From assembly GCF_032854445.1 (NCBI RefSeq), contig NC_088300.1, forward strand, positions 20,007,608 to 20,071,607: DNA of 64,000 nt. The letters are read 5' to 3'. This document shows, piece after piece, positions 24,240-37,870 of this stretch. A program made the position numbers and the translations under genes. The notes beneath the pieces are model-generated. The model made no database searches and was not told the origin of the DNA. It saw nothing but the letters and a program-made list of their open reading frames with translations. The DNA is from Liolophura sinensis (taxonomy: Eukaryota; Mollusca; Polyplacophora; Chitonida; Chitonidae). Numbering within the stretch: position 1 is the first letter of the stretch; every line of letters begins with the position of its first letter.

Positions 24240-25674
24240 TTCAATCATGGAATCATACTGTTTGAGGACAAAGCAAAAAAAATCATAACCTTCATTTCTA
24301 ATACATCAAAATGTCATTAAAATTTTACTAATTTGTTGCATTTTTCAGTAATTCAATTCTACAATGACCAAGCCCTTCACAGGCCCTTATTGTCATTGAA
24401 TAAAACGTCACCAAAAATCTGAATTATGTATTTTGAATAGCCTCTACTTGTGATCTGCAGGCAACAAATTATTTGCCAGAATTCTTAAACATCACATTGT
24501 CTACTCTTAGCAACATTGCTCCAGTGGCAAACTACCACATGTACACCAGACATGTAAGGATATACTATACTATTCCTTAACATTGGAGAGTCAACAGTTT
24601 TTCACTTTACAGAATGTACCTCAGCTCATACAAAACTTGAATTGTACAACAGAATCACATATGCATGTACACTATGGCAACGGGACTTTCATTTCATAAC
24701 ATTAAAACTACATCTATGACAGCAGATTATAAAAGTTTTATCTGGAGTTCTAAAGCTATGGCCACACATACAAGTACATGCATAATAACAGGTTACTTTA
24801 TCAGGTACTTTTATCCGTCTGACAGTCACATTTCATAGTGGATCATCATCACAACACAAAATAAATGGACATCATACAAATATGCAGTTCATTTTAAAAA
24901 TCAAAAGAATGCAACATAAAGGTGAATGTAACACATTTTAACACGCTTTTCTTCTTGTATAAGATTCTGAAAGATTTCTATGTCTGAATACAATATTTCT
25001 AGTATAAATCTTTACAACTGTCTAAAACTGTAGGGAAAATGTCCATTGCTTATCTCCCCTTACTTTTAAAACATTGTGACGTTACTGTTGTCTTTTCATT
25101 TATGTTACAAAATGTAAAAGTTTTTGTGATATCACTGATTGTGATATGAATTTTCCAGGGCCACTTTCACATCACAACATTCCAAACTTCAAGGAAAACA
25201 AGATATATGACGTTTCAATCAAATTATAGACTGTGTTGATGATGTGATGTGCTGTTTGATTTATTTCTGGCCAAACACACATGTAAGATACAAATTGCAA
25301 ACATGATAACAAAATAATACAAATATGAAACATAATTATCACCATACATTTTATCTTATAACTTTCAGATCAAAATCTTTTGCAATTGACTTTTATAAAT
25401 GTAAAGAAAAAAATTATGGTAACAGTTAATTAAATTTTATTCAAAAACCTTGTTGACTTCCCCCTAAAAAACAGAATCAAGCACCGTACTTTTATCCTAT
25501 TTGTTAAACAGCAGTAAATACAGTTTTAGAAGTTAAAACAAAATAATGAGCAAAAACACTTTCTCTGCATGGTTCATATAAATAAGCACTTGTCTTTTCA
25601 TGTCAACTACATTAAATTCACATAATGTAAACCAGTACACAGTTATATGTTAAATTCAAGAAATATCATTGCAC

Positions 25675-25726
<52 letters not shown>

Positions 25727-25819
25727 TTTGTAGGGATAAATTCTGCATGGCACAATGTACAGGTTCAATATAAAGTACCCTACTAGGAATGTAATCTCAT
25801 GATGTCACAAGGATAGGCA
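24240..25819. other. 3' flank of phosphatase copy B
   Basis: AT-rich sequence downstream of the stop of B, homologous to 6156-7825. Contains the conserved AATAAA candidate (minus, 25260-25265) and the TA tract. No gene seen. Confidence 0.5.
25678..25723. repeat. TA microsatellite, 46 bp (unit B)
   Basis: Twenty-three TA dinucleotides at the same place as the 22-bp tract of A. The same length as in C, agreeing with a recent common origin of the B and C left halves. Confidence 0.9.
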
Positions 25820-28800
25820 TTAATTTGATTTTACATCAAACCATTTGTCCTGTGGAAAAGAGCGATAAGCTTGGTGGGAATCTTTGATGAGAGTCATACT
25901 GTCAATGATAGCTCCGCCCTGCAAAACAAATGAACACATTTGACAAACAACGCAAAAATGGGACAGAAACAGGAATACTTCAGTCACTGGGTCAGAGTTC
26001 TTGATTTTGGAAGCATTTCTGTTTCAGTTTAATCCTTAAAAGTCACAAAAGACTGAAATGGCTGTTTTTAAAGCTCTAAGATTTAATAACAAAATGTGCA
26101 TAAACTAACAAGAAAACAGTATAAAAGAGTGATTCTATTGGCCAGTACTAATGCAAATGTCCTACATTGTGTTGAGAGAATCAAAAAACGACTCCAAAAC
26201 ATGAAGGTTAGCACATGACAGAAGATATCGTGCTATATTATACGAGGTATGTAGACAAACGAATCACGCTCAATTGTACTCTTGAACCACTGAAGTCCCA
26301 ATTACCAAATGAGTCACGAAAGTTTCATAGGAGTAGCCTCCCTTGACAATGCCTTTGGGGATGAGCTTAATTTATTTATACCTTGTCATCTGAGACTTGT
26401 TCCAGGTAGATATGAGTCTTGTTTATAACCTTCATCCTGGTGTAGCCGTAGTCCAGGCTATGGAAGGCCGACCAGCTGGCAAACTTACTCTTGAACGGGT
26501 CATGCCTTGAATAACAGCCCTGTAAAATGGATACCGCTAGATTTAAAGAGTCATTTGTGCCTGGAGTCTTTTACTGATGAATGGAAGAAGAAAGGTATCC
26601 TGTCTAGCACAACATATGTTCATTTATATACCGTGCATGAATTTTCTCAGATCTTACTGAACAATCCTACTGATACCGAGTGTTTACAGAAACAAAACTT
26701 TTGGCCATTTCCATGTAAATTTCTGGAGTGACATCATTTTCCTGGACCTACGTCATTTTTCCTGGACCCAAGTCATTTTTTCTGGAGTGACGTAACGTGC
26801 ATCTTCAATCACACTAATGTTCATTCTTGGACGACGTGGTCTTTTGAGCAGGAGACGTTAACTGGAGTTCTCTGATGTCATAGTAGCATCAAATGGGTAA
26901 CATGACGTCACACTGGGAATTTGCATGAAAATGACCAAACATGCACAGAAATGGTGAATTCAAACAAAGTGAGTGACAATACACACATATCCATAATAGC
27001 AGCTGGTACACATTTTGGCTATCTATTCCTTTAGTTAAGAGCTTTTATGCTGAAGTCCCCACTGACACTGGATGTATACTCACAGCAGATCCGGTAATGA
27101 TGTGTACCGGTGCTCTAGGGTTGGTGTATGGGAAGTCCCAGCTACCGTTGTACATCTGTCCCATACATACAAAAACACAACATGTGGAAATATGCAGAAA
27201 TTAGTGACACAAATCAGTTTTCATGTTTGAGGTCATCACAAACCCCATCATAGCACACCAGTGCAAAAAGAGGTTGGCATATTCTTTTGGCATGAATGTT
27301 TTTGTGTTTAGAAAAGCTGCTGTTAACATTTGTTATTTTTTAAACCTGAAACATATATATAATTTATAGCATTAATGCACTTATGTTTCAAAAAAATTTC
27401 TGTACTCTTTCTTCACACAGGGCAATGAATTATAACACTAAATTAATGTCCCAGCAGAACTTTGTCAACATCTGATGTTTTCTGATGTTTGAGGAAGACA
27501 AGAAGAAATGATGTCTGTAGATAGAGACTCACCACTCTGTTATAGATTGGAAACAGTCTCTCGTAGCTGTGCTCGTGGGCCCAAAATTCCAGGTCTACAC
27601 CATACTTGTACAACAACGGCTCCAGGGCTGCACTCTGGGTGATCGGTAAACCGGTGCGGATCTAGTAATAAACAAATGTGTATTTATTGGCTTTGCTCAA
27701 TTGTAAGAGATGTATTTATTTATTGGATTGTTGCTTACCACCACACTCAAGAATTTTTCATTCATATGATGGTGATCAGCTTTAATGGCAGAGGAAGCCC
27801 GAGTACCAGGCACAAACCACTGACCTTGGGTAAATTACTGACAAACTTTCCCACGTATGACGTACAGATATGCATAGCATATTGGTGGATGACAGGTGGT
27901 CTTCCACGTATGTTAGGCAGTGACAATAGACGGTTGACGACACCCAGGTGGCCATTAAGATCCCACATGCAGGGAGAGTGAGGGAATCAAGAAATTATTT
28001 GTCCACGGCCCATAATAACTGATGAACTAGTCAGCTTTTAAAATGCGTGGGGAGAACAACACAACCCTCTCATGGCAAAATCCCTGTATCATGGTACCTG
28101 ATAACCATGGTGAGGTAAAGCCACACTTGATCCTGGAGAAGATGAATGTATTAAAACATGACAAGCCTGTGAATTATGACAGGCTAACGGTCTCCAGTTT
28201 GTACACTCTAAATCGATTTGCCAGAAATGTACCCTGTCGGGGAAGAGCAGGCACAGGGCTACAACTTTAAAGCTAACTTTTATTAGGTTGTCAACTGGAT
28301 GATCAAATTCATTTACTTGGCTTGGTTCAGGATTAATTTGGATTACAACTGTGTAATGGGTAGGCAAAGCCAACAGTCTCCAAAGACATGAAGATTTCAG
28401 ATAATATTGCTCTCCCCACAGTCATAATATACAAATACATGCATGTGTCTAGGGCACCTACTGGATACCTCCTTGGCCTATCCCATAATGCTCATAAAGA
28501 TCAGCAATTCAGAAGTCTTATACATGTATGACTTCAGTAAAACATGGGTTTTCAATTACCAATGATAATAAAACACGAGAACATTAACTAGGTATCCGTG
28601 AGTTTTGGTAACTAAAAAAAGAATCACAGTACGAATGAGAGTGAACTCACAATACTCTCGGACTTGGTGCAGTCATCATTGTCGTAGTTTGAGCAGTACA
28701 TTGGCCGGTGTGCCATGGTAATGATCCATGGCCTCTCTGCTCTGTTCTCAGGTTTGGCTGCTTCCTACAGTGTACAAATAGAACAACTATATGGAGAATA

Positions 28801-31800
28801 TACACCTGTGGCTACCTGTGTAGTGTTCTTATAACACAAGCAACAAAGTGCATGTCATGGGACAGAACATACAGCTGTAGGCACCTGTATAGTGTTCTGA
28901 CAACTCCTGATATCTGATCTCACAGCATAATGTATGCTTTATAATGAATGTATTTTTATTATGAATGTTTACTTTGTAAACTAGCAGATGGAAGAGAGCA
29001 GCAAGGGAGACAGCTTTAACAGAATACATGCACAAGATTATTTATTCATTTCTTTTATTTGCTTGTTTCTTTATCTTATTTGCGTTTTAAATTTAGTCAA
29101 AAATATTAGACTATTTGAGTCAAGGCGAACTCACAACTATCCTCAGCTTGATGGCAGGCCTTCCCACGTACAAATAAAGAGGAAGCCAACATGAACTGGG
29201 CTTGAACTCAGTGACTGCCTTCATGACAGGCTCCTGGGTCATTGTCCTGCCTTAGTATATTAACCACTCATTAAGCTGATTCATAAGGACTTGGTTATGA
29301 GTACTGAAGTTAATGTTCATACATGTATATGTGGAGAAGTCAAGACCACTAACCTTCAAATCTTCCTCAAGCCATACATACTGGTCAAATATCTGGTGGA
29401 TGCCATATTGAATGTAGAAGTAGAACTCAGTGGAGAAGGATATCACATGGACTGGGCCGATATTGAAACTGAAAATTAGGAGCAATGTTCAGCGTATCAT
29501 TCAACCATGAAATAATATACAACCTTTGTGAAACGTGTCGTATGGAAATATAATAGTCACAATGCAAGGAGTAGGCGGCCACATGTGATTAGAAAAAGAA
29601 AGACAGTTTGTGGATGAGCATGTGTGAGAAATTACTATACAGCCATATGTGATCCATCAAACATATCTATAAATACACTGTCAAGCAGAACTGTCTATTT
29701 GCTGTACTTGCATTCTCTATTTATACTCTCAAAAAGTTTCCTATCTGAAGTTTTAAGACAAAAAAAACAAAAAAAAAACAAACACAAACGGCTATAAATT
29801 TTACACTAAAACAACAACTGAAATAGATTACCTGTAAAACATCTTACGTCCGTCTTCATCACCAGGCATTGTAAACCGGTTTCTATAGTTTGAAAAGTTG
29901 CTGAAATTCCCAAAAGTTATACAATGGCAACTTAAGGCATATATAAATATTTTAATTTATAATGTTCACAAGTTTTTGACATTTACCATGCCTTCTTAAA
30001 TCTTCCACGTCATGACTTATGCAATCTTGTGTTCTACTGATTAGTCTAACCTAATACAAAAGTAGTGTAATTCTTTAAAGCCAGTAAAGAATTTATACTG
30101 TTCTAGTTTCCTGTATTTGCATTGTCAGTTGGTTCAGTATTTAGTCTACATTTTGTCATTATCACCATACCTGTATATATGTTACATTCACCTTTCACAC
30201 ATGGCTTTAACAAAGCCATCATAGAATATTGTTTAGATAATGTCTGGCTGCTATGTTATCTTGCTGTTTTATTCTCCTGTATCTATATCTTATGTTGATT
30301 TAACACCTAGTCTGTATTTTGTTACTTTGTCTCCATACGTGCATATATATCAATATGTTCACCATGAAATTTAGTTCTCCTGATATTGGAAAAATAAAGT
30401 GCCAATAGATTGAGTTAAAATGAGTCTTTTGTCTTTCGGAGTTACAATACTGGTGTGTGATCATTTTTGTGTGTGTACAAAATACAAGCTGGACAGAATT
30501 AAGTTAGTCACATCCAGATGCTGAAGTGTAACAGTAAGGGATGTGACACACTAATGTTACTTCATGTTTCACTTTCTCTTAAATCTGTTTGTAAAAAGTA
30601 AAACCACAAGATTTGTTAAAACTACCGTACGCAATATTATGGCTTTCTTATTATGTTACTAGCACATGTCTGTATGAAATCCAATTGTTTAAAAGTTAGA
30701 AAGCAACAACAGAAAAATATACTGACTATCCATTTTCATGGTTTCCTGGGCATGTCATGTAAGGCAGATTTCCAGCTATTGGCTCTATCTGTCTCATAAA
30801 CTCATCCCCAACCTGAGCATTGTCCTGCAGTACACAAAATAAACACTGTTTTATTAGATAACAAAGCTATATTTATGTGCATATATACATGCATATATAC
30901 ATCTTCAGTAACAACTTCAAATTACATGTTTTCTGTCAAAAAAGTTCATTGCTACAATTTTTTGTAAATTTTTTTTACTCAGCATTATAAGGCTGGGCAT
31001 GACATGGGGTCGCCTTGTACATCATATTGCAAGTTATTCAAGTTAAGAATTTGTGTTAATAATTAGAGGGCTGAACTGAAAGCAAGGATGGGTTTGCGCA
31101 AAATATACAGGTGAAGCTGAGGTGAACTAAATATGTTCACAGTCATAATACTTACAGTCAGCATATCATAAGCAAAGTCACCTGAAAAAAGAAAAAGATG
31201 TGAGACAAAATTAAAATTTTCATACATACATGTATGTTTGAAAAGCAACAATCTGAATTCATATTCGTTACAGTAAAATGGAGCACTTTCACATTCCTGA
31301 GATGTAACCATAAAATATGCAAAGACATCTGATCCTCTGTAGTTAACTTTGGACAGTGGAAACAGGGGCAGATTTAAGTTGCAAATATGGAGTATAGGAC
31401 CTTTTCAGACCAATACTTCCTGATGCCAAAAGACTGACATTTAAAACACATTTCACCTATGGTCAAATATCATCACCCCCAAATACACACTTAATAAATA
31501 TAACCAAGAGTCAGGCATAGATTTGTTGAAAATAGACATAAAATACAATGTACATATAAAAATATCTGAAGAAAATCAAATGACTGTTTTTCAATACATG
31601 TAATATCTTAAACATGGGAGGAATGTAAAATTAACTTGCAGATTGTATCTGACATGTATACATTTTTGAGTGGCTACTCTACACCTAACTTATCAGTTTA
31701 GCTTTGCTACAATAAAGTACAAACCGATGGAATGAATCAAGGGGGACAACTTCTATTCCGCTGTGTTCTCTGACTACAATATACAGCTTGCATGTATACT

Positions 31801-34800
31801 CACAGAAAGAATATCCCATACATACCCACGTGAAAGACAGCATCATACATGCCCTTGGCCACATCTTCCTGTAGCCTGGGAATGGACTGAGGATTGCTAT
31901 TACCCAAGTCTCCATAAAGTACAATGCTGGGGCTCCAGTCTGTGCCAGATTTCATAGCTGTGAAGGTGTGTATGTCACTCCAGCCTGCTTCAGGGCTCCC
32001 ACAGTGGTACACTGAAAGCAGATTCAGGGGAAAAATGAAATCAGGATGAGGCCTACACGGAAATCATCACGTGGTACACTGAAAGCAGATTCAGGAGAAA
32101 AATGAAATCAGGATGAGGCCTACACGGAAATCATCACGTAGGAGAGCATGCCCAAATCACCATGCAGGGGAACCAGCTGTTCATCAAAATCACCATGCAG
32201 GGGAACCAGCTGTTCATCAAAATCACCATGCAGGGGAACCAGCTGTTCATCAAAATCACCATGCAGGGGAACCAGCTGTTCATCAAAATCACCATGCAGG
32301 GGAACCAGCTGTTCATCAAAATCACCATGCAGGGGAACCAGCTGTTCATCAAAATCACCATGCAGGGGAACAAGCTCTTCATCAAAATCACCATGTAGGG
32401 GAACAAGCTCTTCATCAAAATCACCAAGGAGGGGAACAAGCTCTTCATCAAAATCACCATGCAGGGGAACAAGCTCTTCATCAAAATCACCATGCAGGGG
32501 AACAATCTGTTCATCAAAATCACCATGCAGGGGAACAAGCTGTTCATCAAAATCACCAAGCAGGGGAACAAGCTGTTCATTAAAATCACCATGCAGGGGA
32601 ACAAGCTCTTCATCAAAATCACCATGCAGGGGAACAAGCTGTTCATCAAAATCACCATGCTGGGGAACAAGCTCTTCATCAAAATCACCATGCAGGGGAA
32701 CAAGCTGTTCATTAAAATCACATGCAGGGGAACAAGCTCTTCATCAAAATCACCATGCAGGGGAACAAGCTCTTCATCAAAATCACCATGCAGGGGAACA
32801 AGCTCTTCATCAAAATCACCATGCAGGGGAACAAGCTGTTCATCAAAATCACCATGCACGAGAACAAGCTGTTCATCAAAATCACCATGCACAGGAACAA
32901 GCTCTTCATCAAAATCACATGCAGGGGAACAAGCTCTTCATCAAAATCACCATGCATGGGACCAAGCTGTTCATCGAAATCACCATGTATGAGAACAAGC
33001 CGTTCATCAAAATCACCATGCAGGGGAACAATCTGTTCATCAAAATCACCAGGCATGGGAAGAAGCTGTTCATCAAAATCACCATGCACTGGAACAAGCC
33101 AAAAGTGCCAGCGCAGGAAAACAAATCAACTCGCTAGAAGGGCTACACTGAAATCTCCATGTAAGGGCACAATGATTTGATTTGATTGACGTTTTTTGAG
33201 AAACAACACACATAATGATGGATTTTTATATAAACTACATTTAATAGAAGAACACACCATCAATCATGCCAAATTATTAGTTTCAAGTAAAAAAAAAGAT
33301 AGCAACAAACACAAATAATGGGAAAAAAATAATGACAATGAATTTTACCATATGAGTTTCCAGGCTCTAGTCCTGTGAGGGTAACCCTATGGATGTACTG
33401 AATGCGATGAAGTGTTCCTCCATCGGTGAACTTTGTCTGATAACCCGAGGCCCTATGGGTAAACATGGGGCGACCCTTCAGCCCAAACTCTACCACAGAC
33501 TGATTGGTTGTGCTCATTGTACTCCATGTCACTATCATCTCACTGGGACTCCCTGCAACAAAGAAACAGAGACAGATCCGTGCAAAAACATAGCTGGTAT
33601 TAACACAAATATCTCACTATAGTGTCATGCTCATTGCACTCCACATCACTATCATCTCACCAGGACTAACTGTAACACAGAAACAGAGACAGATCAGACA
33701 CAGCTGTTATCAAAAGTAATACCCCACTATAGTGTCATGCTTACTGTAGTCTATATCACTATTATCTCCCTTGAATTCCCTGCAACAAAACAGAGACAGA
33801 TCTGCGCTAAACCATAGCTGGTATCAACAGCAATATCCCACTAGTGTGAACTAATCAGTATGCTGCTTATTTCAACATATTTTAAGCTCAGTCTTTTAAA
33901 GTTCCACTCCAATGGAATTAGATATTTAGCCTAAAGTATATGTTATCAATGTGAAAATGTGCTTTTATTTTTTAACTTAGTATAAATTCCTGACACCTCT
34001 TGCTGAATGGTAAACAAAACGACGGAGCAAAGTAACTGCTCTGAAAGTCTGGAATTGCTTGGAAATTGCTACCCACAACTTTTATCCAGTATCACCCACA
34101 CATGGCGAATTTCAGATCGCTTGAAAAAGAAACATACGAAAATCAAAAAAAGTACAACTTTCCTGCTTAACTGACAACTGCAGTCAGAAAACACCAGAGG
34201 GATTGTCTTTACAGTTCTGATTTAATTCATGATCATGAAAAGAAATATAAAAAATATTAAAACTCCTGTATGCACAAAAAGAAATTTGGATAAATTTAGA
34301 GCAAACGTTACCATCAGAAGAATTAACGTTTCAATATCTGAGGATGATCGAATGGTAATTTTCGTTTTCCTCTGAATCTTCATATTTTTCAATTGCAGAA
34401 TACCACGTAGGCCTATGGCTTAACCTGCCTGCTGTTTCCCAATATAGAACAATTAACATCTGAGATGAAGTGTACGCTATATTAAGGTCTTCTAGTTAAA
34501 GATGATAGGCCCATACTGTAAACCAATGTGGAGTGTTGAAAACCTTCATTTGAACCCTATAGTGTAAGTCATACATAAAGGTCTGCGGACTGTCAATTGG
34601 CCAATATAGACAGCTTTCATCAGCACACACGCCTTTCTTAATAATGATAGAACTCAGGTGACACACATCCACAAAGCCAGCTAACAGTATTATAATTCTC
34701 CACCATGATCTATCTGTTTCAGGTTAGATATTTACCCTAAATGACCCCAAAATTCGACCAAAAAAGAGCATTTCTGGGAGAACTAAATGTCATGAAATAT

Positions 34801-37715
34801 TACTTTTGGAGTTAAAATTTACATTTTTCAAGTCCGATATCTTCCGGTCTTCCAAACACAGTTCAAACTACCTTTCTAAAAACTCCCAGAATCTGGAAAA
34901 ATGAGCAACTTACCCTATTATTTCGAAAATTTGGGACAACTGGTCGCCTCATTTTAGCCAATATATATGTAATTCTAGCAGAAATACTGAGTTTCTTTTC
35001 TCACACAATAAGACCACCTAATAAACAACATACTCATATCTTACTTTTCCAAAAGACTGGTAAAGACATGTAATATTCTACTTTCAACAATTCTGATATC
35101 CATCACAAATATTAAAAGAATCAGAGTGGTCATGGACAACATTTTAGATCATTTATGGTATACATATTGGGATACAAATGACCTCTGTGTAGGTAATTCC
35201 CCCAGACAAAGCCATTTCAATCCCATGTGAATGATTGTAGTGTGAGCCTTAGTTACGCAGTCATGCATGGTGAGCTTTGTTATAAAACAGACTGCATACA
35301 TATACATGTATATTATGATAGTGCAGGTAAAATGTATATATTCCTGAGGAGCGTTGGGAAGTACACATGTAGGGAAGAAAAAGTCTGCTATCTTAACTCT
35401 TAACTCTGGGGTGGCTTTTTTCAAGCGTTAGAAGGATAATCTTTAAAATCTTTTCCACTACTGTATTTCACCTGAAGTTTGGTATGCAACAATGCACTTC
35501 TGGATGCACCTAAGGCATTAAAATGATACTTTTGGTATCAATACTCGGAATTTTCTGATAAAGAATTACTTAAGTTGCACAAAACACTCTTAAATGGACC
35601 TATAAGATGGATGAGTAAACCAGAATCAAACAAAATGTGTCACTTCAAAAATGCTAAACTTTCAGTGAAATACAGTAACCAGCATTTTTAAACACAGCTC
35701 TGTACTGATCTCAAGCCATACTTATGAACAGTTTTTTAATGTTGGGATTTTATTTTTCAAATTAGGTTCTGTGTGAAAGGCTTTCTAACTTTGTTTGTAA
35801 AGTTAAATAAAAATAAAAAACAGAGACAGAAAATGTCTGTTTTGACAGGACAGTTTACATACTCCTTCGCATGATTCGCTCTTTACCTTCCCCTTACATC
35901 ACTGCCACCACCAGTAAATTTTGTAAAGAAATCCTGAACAACACCGAAGTCACTAGGATCATGGTGATGAGGCAGGAAATGTTGTCAGAAAACGCAAAAA
36001 ACTCTGTCTCAACCTTTGTTTCTAACAATACCTCATTCACATGCATCCTCTTTATCTAAAATATTTGCACCATAATTGTAAGCAACACCTAAACTAATAT
36101 TTTGATGAATACTGATTAAAAATTTCCGTGCGATCACAAGTGGTTAGGCTAAGCTTGAACAAGCCTACGTGGGTCGCACAGGCTCCAAAGGTCAAGTCTG
36201 TCTCGTGGTGGCAGTGGTGTAAAGTAAGCATAGAGAGCGGAACATTTGCTCCAAATGGTCAGCTTATGTAGGTTCTATGTGCAACAGCAGTCACTCTGTC
36301 GTATAGGTTGTACAGATGTCACTAATATAAACTAGGGTGAATTAAGGCTCATTCGTCTCTAATTTTATTTTTTTAATACGCAGTGGAACATGTGAGAATA
36401 CATGTAGCAGTGCTAAAACATACATGTATAAGTATGAACAGCCCAAAGCTAAGCTGGACATACTGACGTAATGCCCAGCTTCAGATTAACCTAATCCATC
36501 AGGACAATTGACTAAAAACAACAGCTGGAACCCTACTTTATTTGTGGTATCCACGAATTCCCTAAAATGCCTGCAATGTAAATATGTCAAAGCCAGCATC
36601 CGTAAACCATCCTTCAACAGTAATCCAGCCATTTAAACTTTTGAATTGAGTAACTTGAACCAATGCCCCCTATGCTTGGAATTGAAACTTCGGGCAGGTC
36701 AATGGGCCGCAAAATTTTATCCAAGTCAATGCTTCTTTAAGAGAGTGTTGGCTGGGATAAAATATATATGACAGTTTCTGTGTCCTGTCATATTTTAAAC
36801 TGCAGGAATCAGTAAAAATCAGTTCTTAACTCATTTAGCTCCATGCTATTTAGTTGGCTTATACCTAAGACTGATGAGACTCTGATGAGAATCACATCCC
36901 CCCCCCCCCCCCCCAAACTGACTATTCACCCCTGGACATGACCAACCACAATACTCCACCCACCCCTGCTGTCATTATACCCTTTCCCTGACAATGGGAG
37001 ATGAATTATAGCCAACCTTCAACCCCGTCATCAAACATACTTTTCACCTATATATGTATCTTTCAGGCTTGTAATCTGCATTACCAGTATCCAGTGTTTT
37101 TCATGGAAATCCTCAGAAGCTATGCTGAAGTTGTGTCTCTTGAAACTGTGCATTTCAGTATTACCATCAGCTCATGGCATGGCACTGTTATGCGTGCCCG
37201 AACACTGAGGTCATGACTCAGCAACATGTGATTAATGTTTCTGGGAAAGTGTTGTAAAGTATAGGCTGAAGTTATGGTTCATTCGACTCTTGGTGCTGTT
37301 AAACTTCTGTGTAAATTATGTTTGCCTTTTCAGTGTAGCAAAATTTTACATGTAAACCAATAACTATAAAGGGTAGAGTTACATGTATGTGCTGTATCTG
37401 AATGGCAGTTTTCATGCAAAAATACATGTATATTTCAATACTCCAATTAATTTAACTGACTCACATTATAATAACATTATTGCTGTCAAGCTGTCATTTG
37501 ATGTCAATACGCCTCAGTCAGTCTCGGGCTGATATGGTAATAGAAAACGTCCATATTAAAACCTCTAATTGTATGGCATATGTTGTTGTTGTTGTTTCGT
37601 TGGGTAAACTTTACTAACCTCCGAATGACAGATGGACCTGCTCCGGTTGGCCAAAGTACTGCGCTGTCACTACAGAGAGCGTCATGAGAGTCATGCACAC
37701 CAGGAAAGCTGCCAT
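25820..37715 (-). CDS. ACP7: Purple acid phosphatase, copy B (hybrid of A and C, 448 aa)
   Basis: Exons in transcript order: 37619-37715, 33349-33552, 31826-32011, 31156-31181, 30727-30824, 29832-29900, 29354-29468, 28651-28764, 27533-27661, 27084-27155, 26382-26519, 25820-25918. Lengths and phases equal those of copies A and C. Signal peptide and the five metal motifs ([27 protein letters not shown]) are all present, so it is predicted active. Exons 1-5 encode the A-type sequence (T47, H65, S68, I83, E95, S139, I144, L170). Exons 6-12 encode the C-type sequence (I246, T311, Q312, L320, Y373, S374, I402, V445). The change occurs in intron 5. Intron 7 has only about one 78-bp unit. Promoter E-boxes lie at about 37832-37870. 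Confidence 0.93.
26730..26910. other. Short repeats with TGACGTCA-like sites, intron 10 of copy B
   Basis: Between exons 11 and 10 are near-repeats of about 22-25 bp built on (A/T)CGTCATTTTTCCTGGA, followed by a palindromic TGACGTCA at 26903-26910, which matches a cAMP response element. Copy C has the same at 42393-42400, while A has TGACGTCG at 8813-8820. Function is unknown. Confidence 0.4.
27712..27878 (-). mobile_element. Old, decayed SINE in intron 8 (copy B)
   Basis: Same insertion as at 10225-10400 in A; shared by all three copies and therefore older than the array. Confidence 0.55.
28800..28897. repeat. Single 78-bp-type unit in intron 7 (copy B)
   Basis: One unit plus a partial second, GTGCATGTCATGGGACAG with the flanking CTGTATAGTGTTCT, at the position where A has about 20 units. 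Confidence 0.85.
29146..29265 (-). mobile_element. Old SINE head fragment in intron 7 (copy B)
   Basis: Counterpart of 13370-13498 in A. The private SINE of A (13510-13778) is absent just to the right, leaving the empty site. Confidence 0.6.
32007..32140. repeat. 67-bp direct duplication carrying the exon 3 acceptor (copy B)
   Basis: GTACACTGAAAGCAG at 32007 is repeated at 32074, as in A. Confidence 0.85.
32154..33100. repeat. 33-bp minisatellite, about 28 units, intron 2 of copy B
   Basis: Same unit as in A. The distance from the first to the last unit is 922 bp, which is 28 periods less two bases; two units (near 32720 and 32918) are 32 bp long, which shifts the repetitive open frames. 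Variant order differs from A, so the array changed after the duplication. Confidence 0.95.
33512..33845. repeat. Three tandem units carrying the exon 2 acceptor (copy B)
   Basis: As in A. Unit 3 has a 35-nt acceptor-to-donor segment at 33745-33779. Confidence 0.85.
36898..36914. repeat. Poly-C tract in intron 1 (copy B)
   Basis: A run of about 17 C residues, counterpart of 21359-21374. Confidence 0.85.
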
Positions 37716-37831
37716 GGTGATTTGGAAACAGACTGGTGACTGTGTTATCAACTGAACAGCAACTAACAACTCAGAAAGTGCTTCTGTTTGCTGCGGCTAC
37801 TCCCGCTTCCTTGATACTGTGTTATTGTATT

Positions 37832-37870
37832 GACACGTGACCGGGTCGGTTCACGTGAGCGTCATGTGAC
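37832..37870 (-). promoter_or_regulatory. Cluster of three E-box/M-box-like sites, copy B
   Basis: CACGTGAC from 37834, TCACGTGAG from 37851 and TCATGTGAC from 37862, about 120-155 bp upstream of the ATG. Same order and spacing as in A. Confidence 0.5.
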
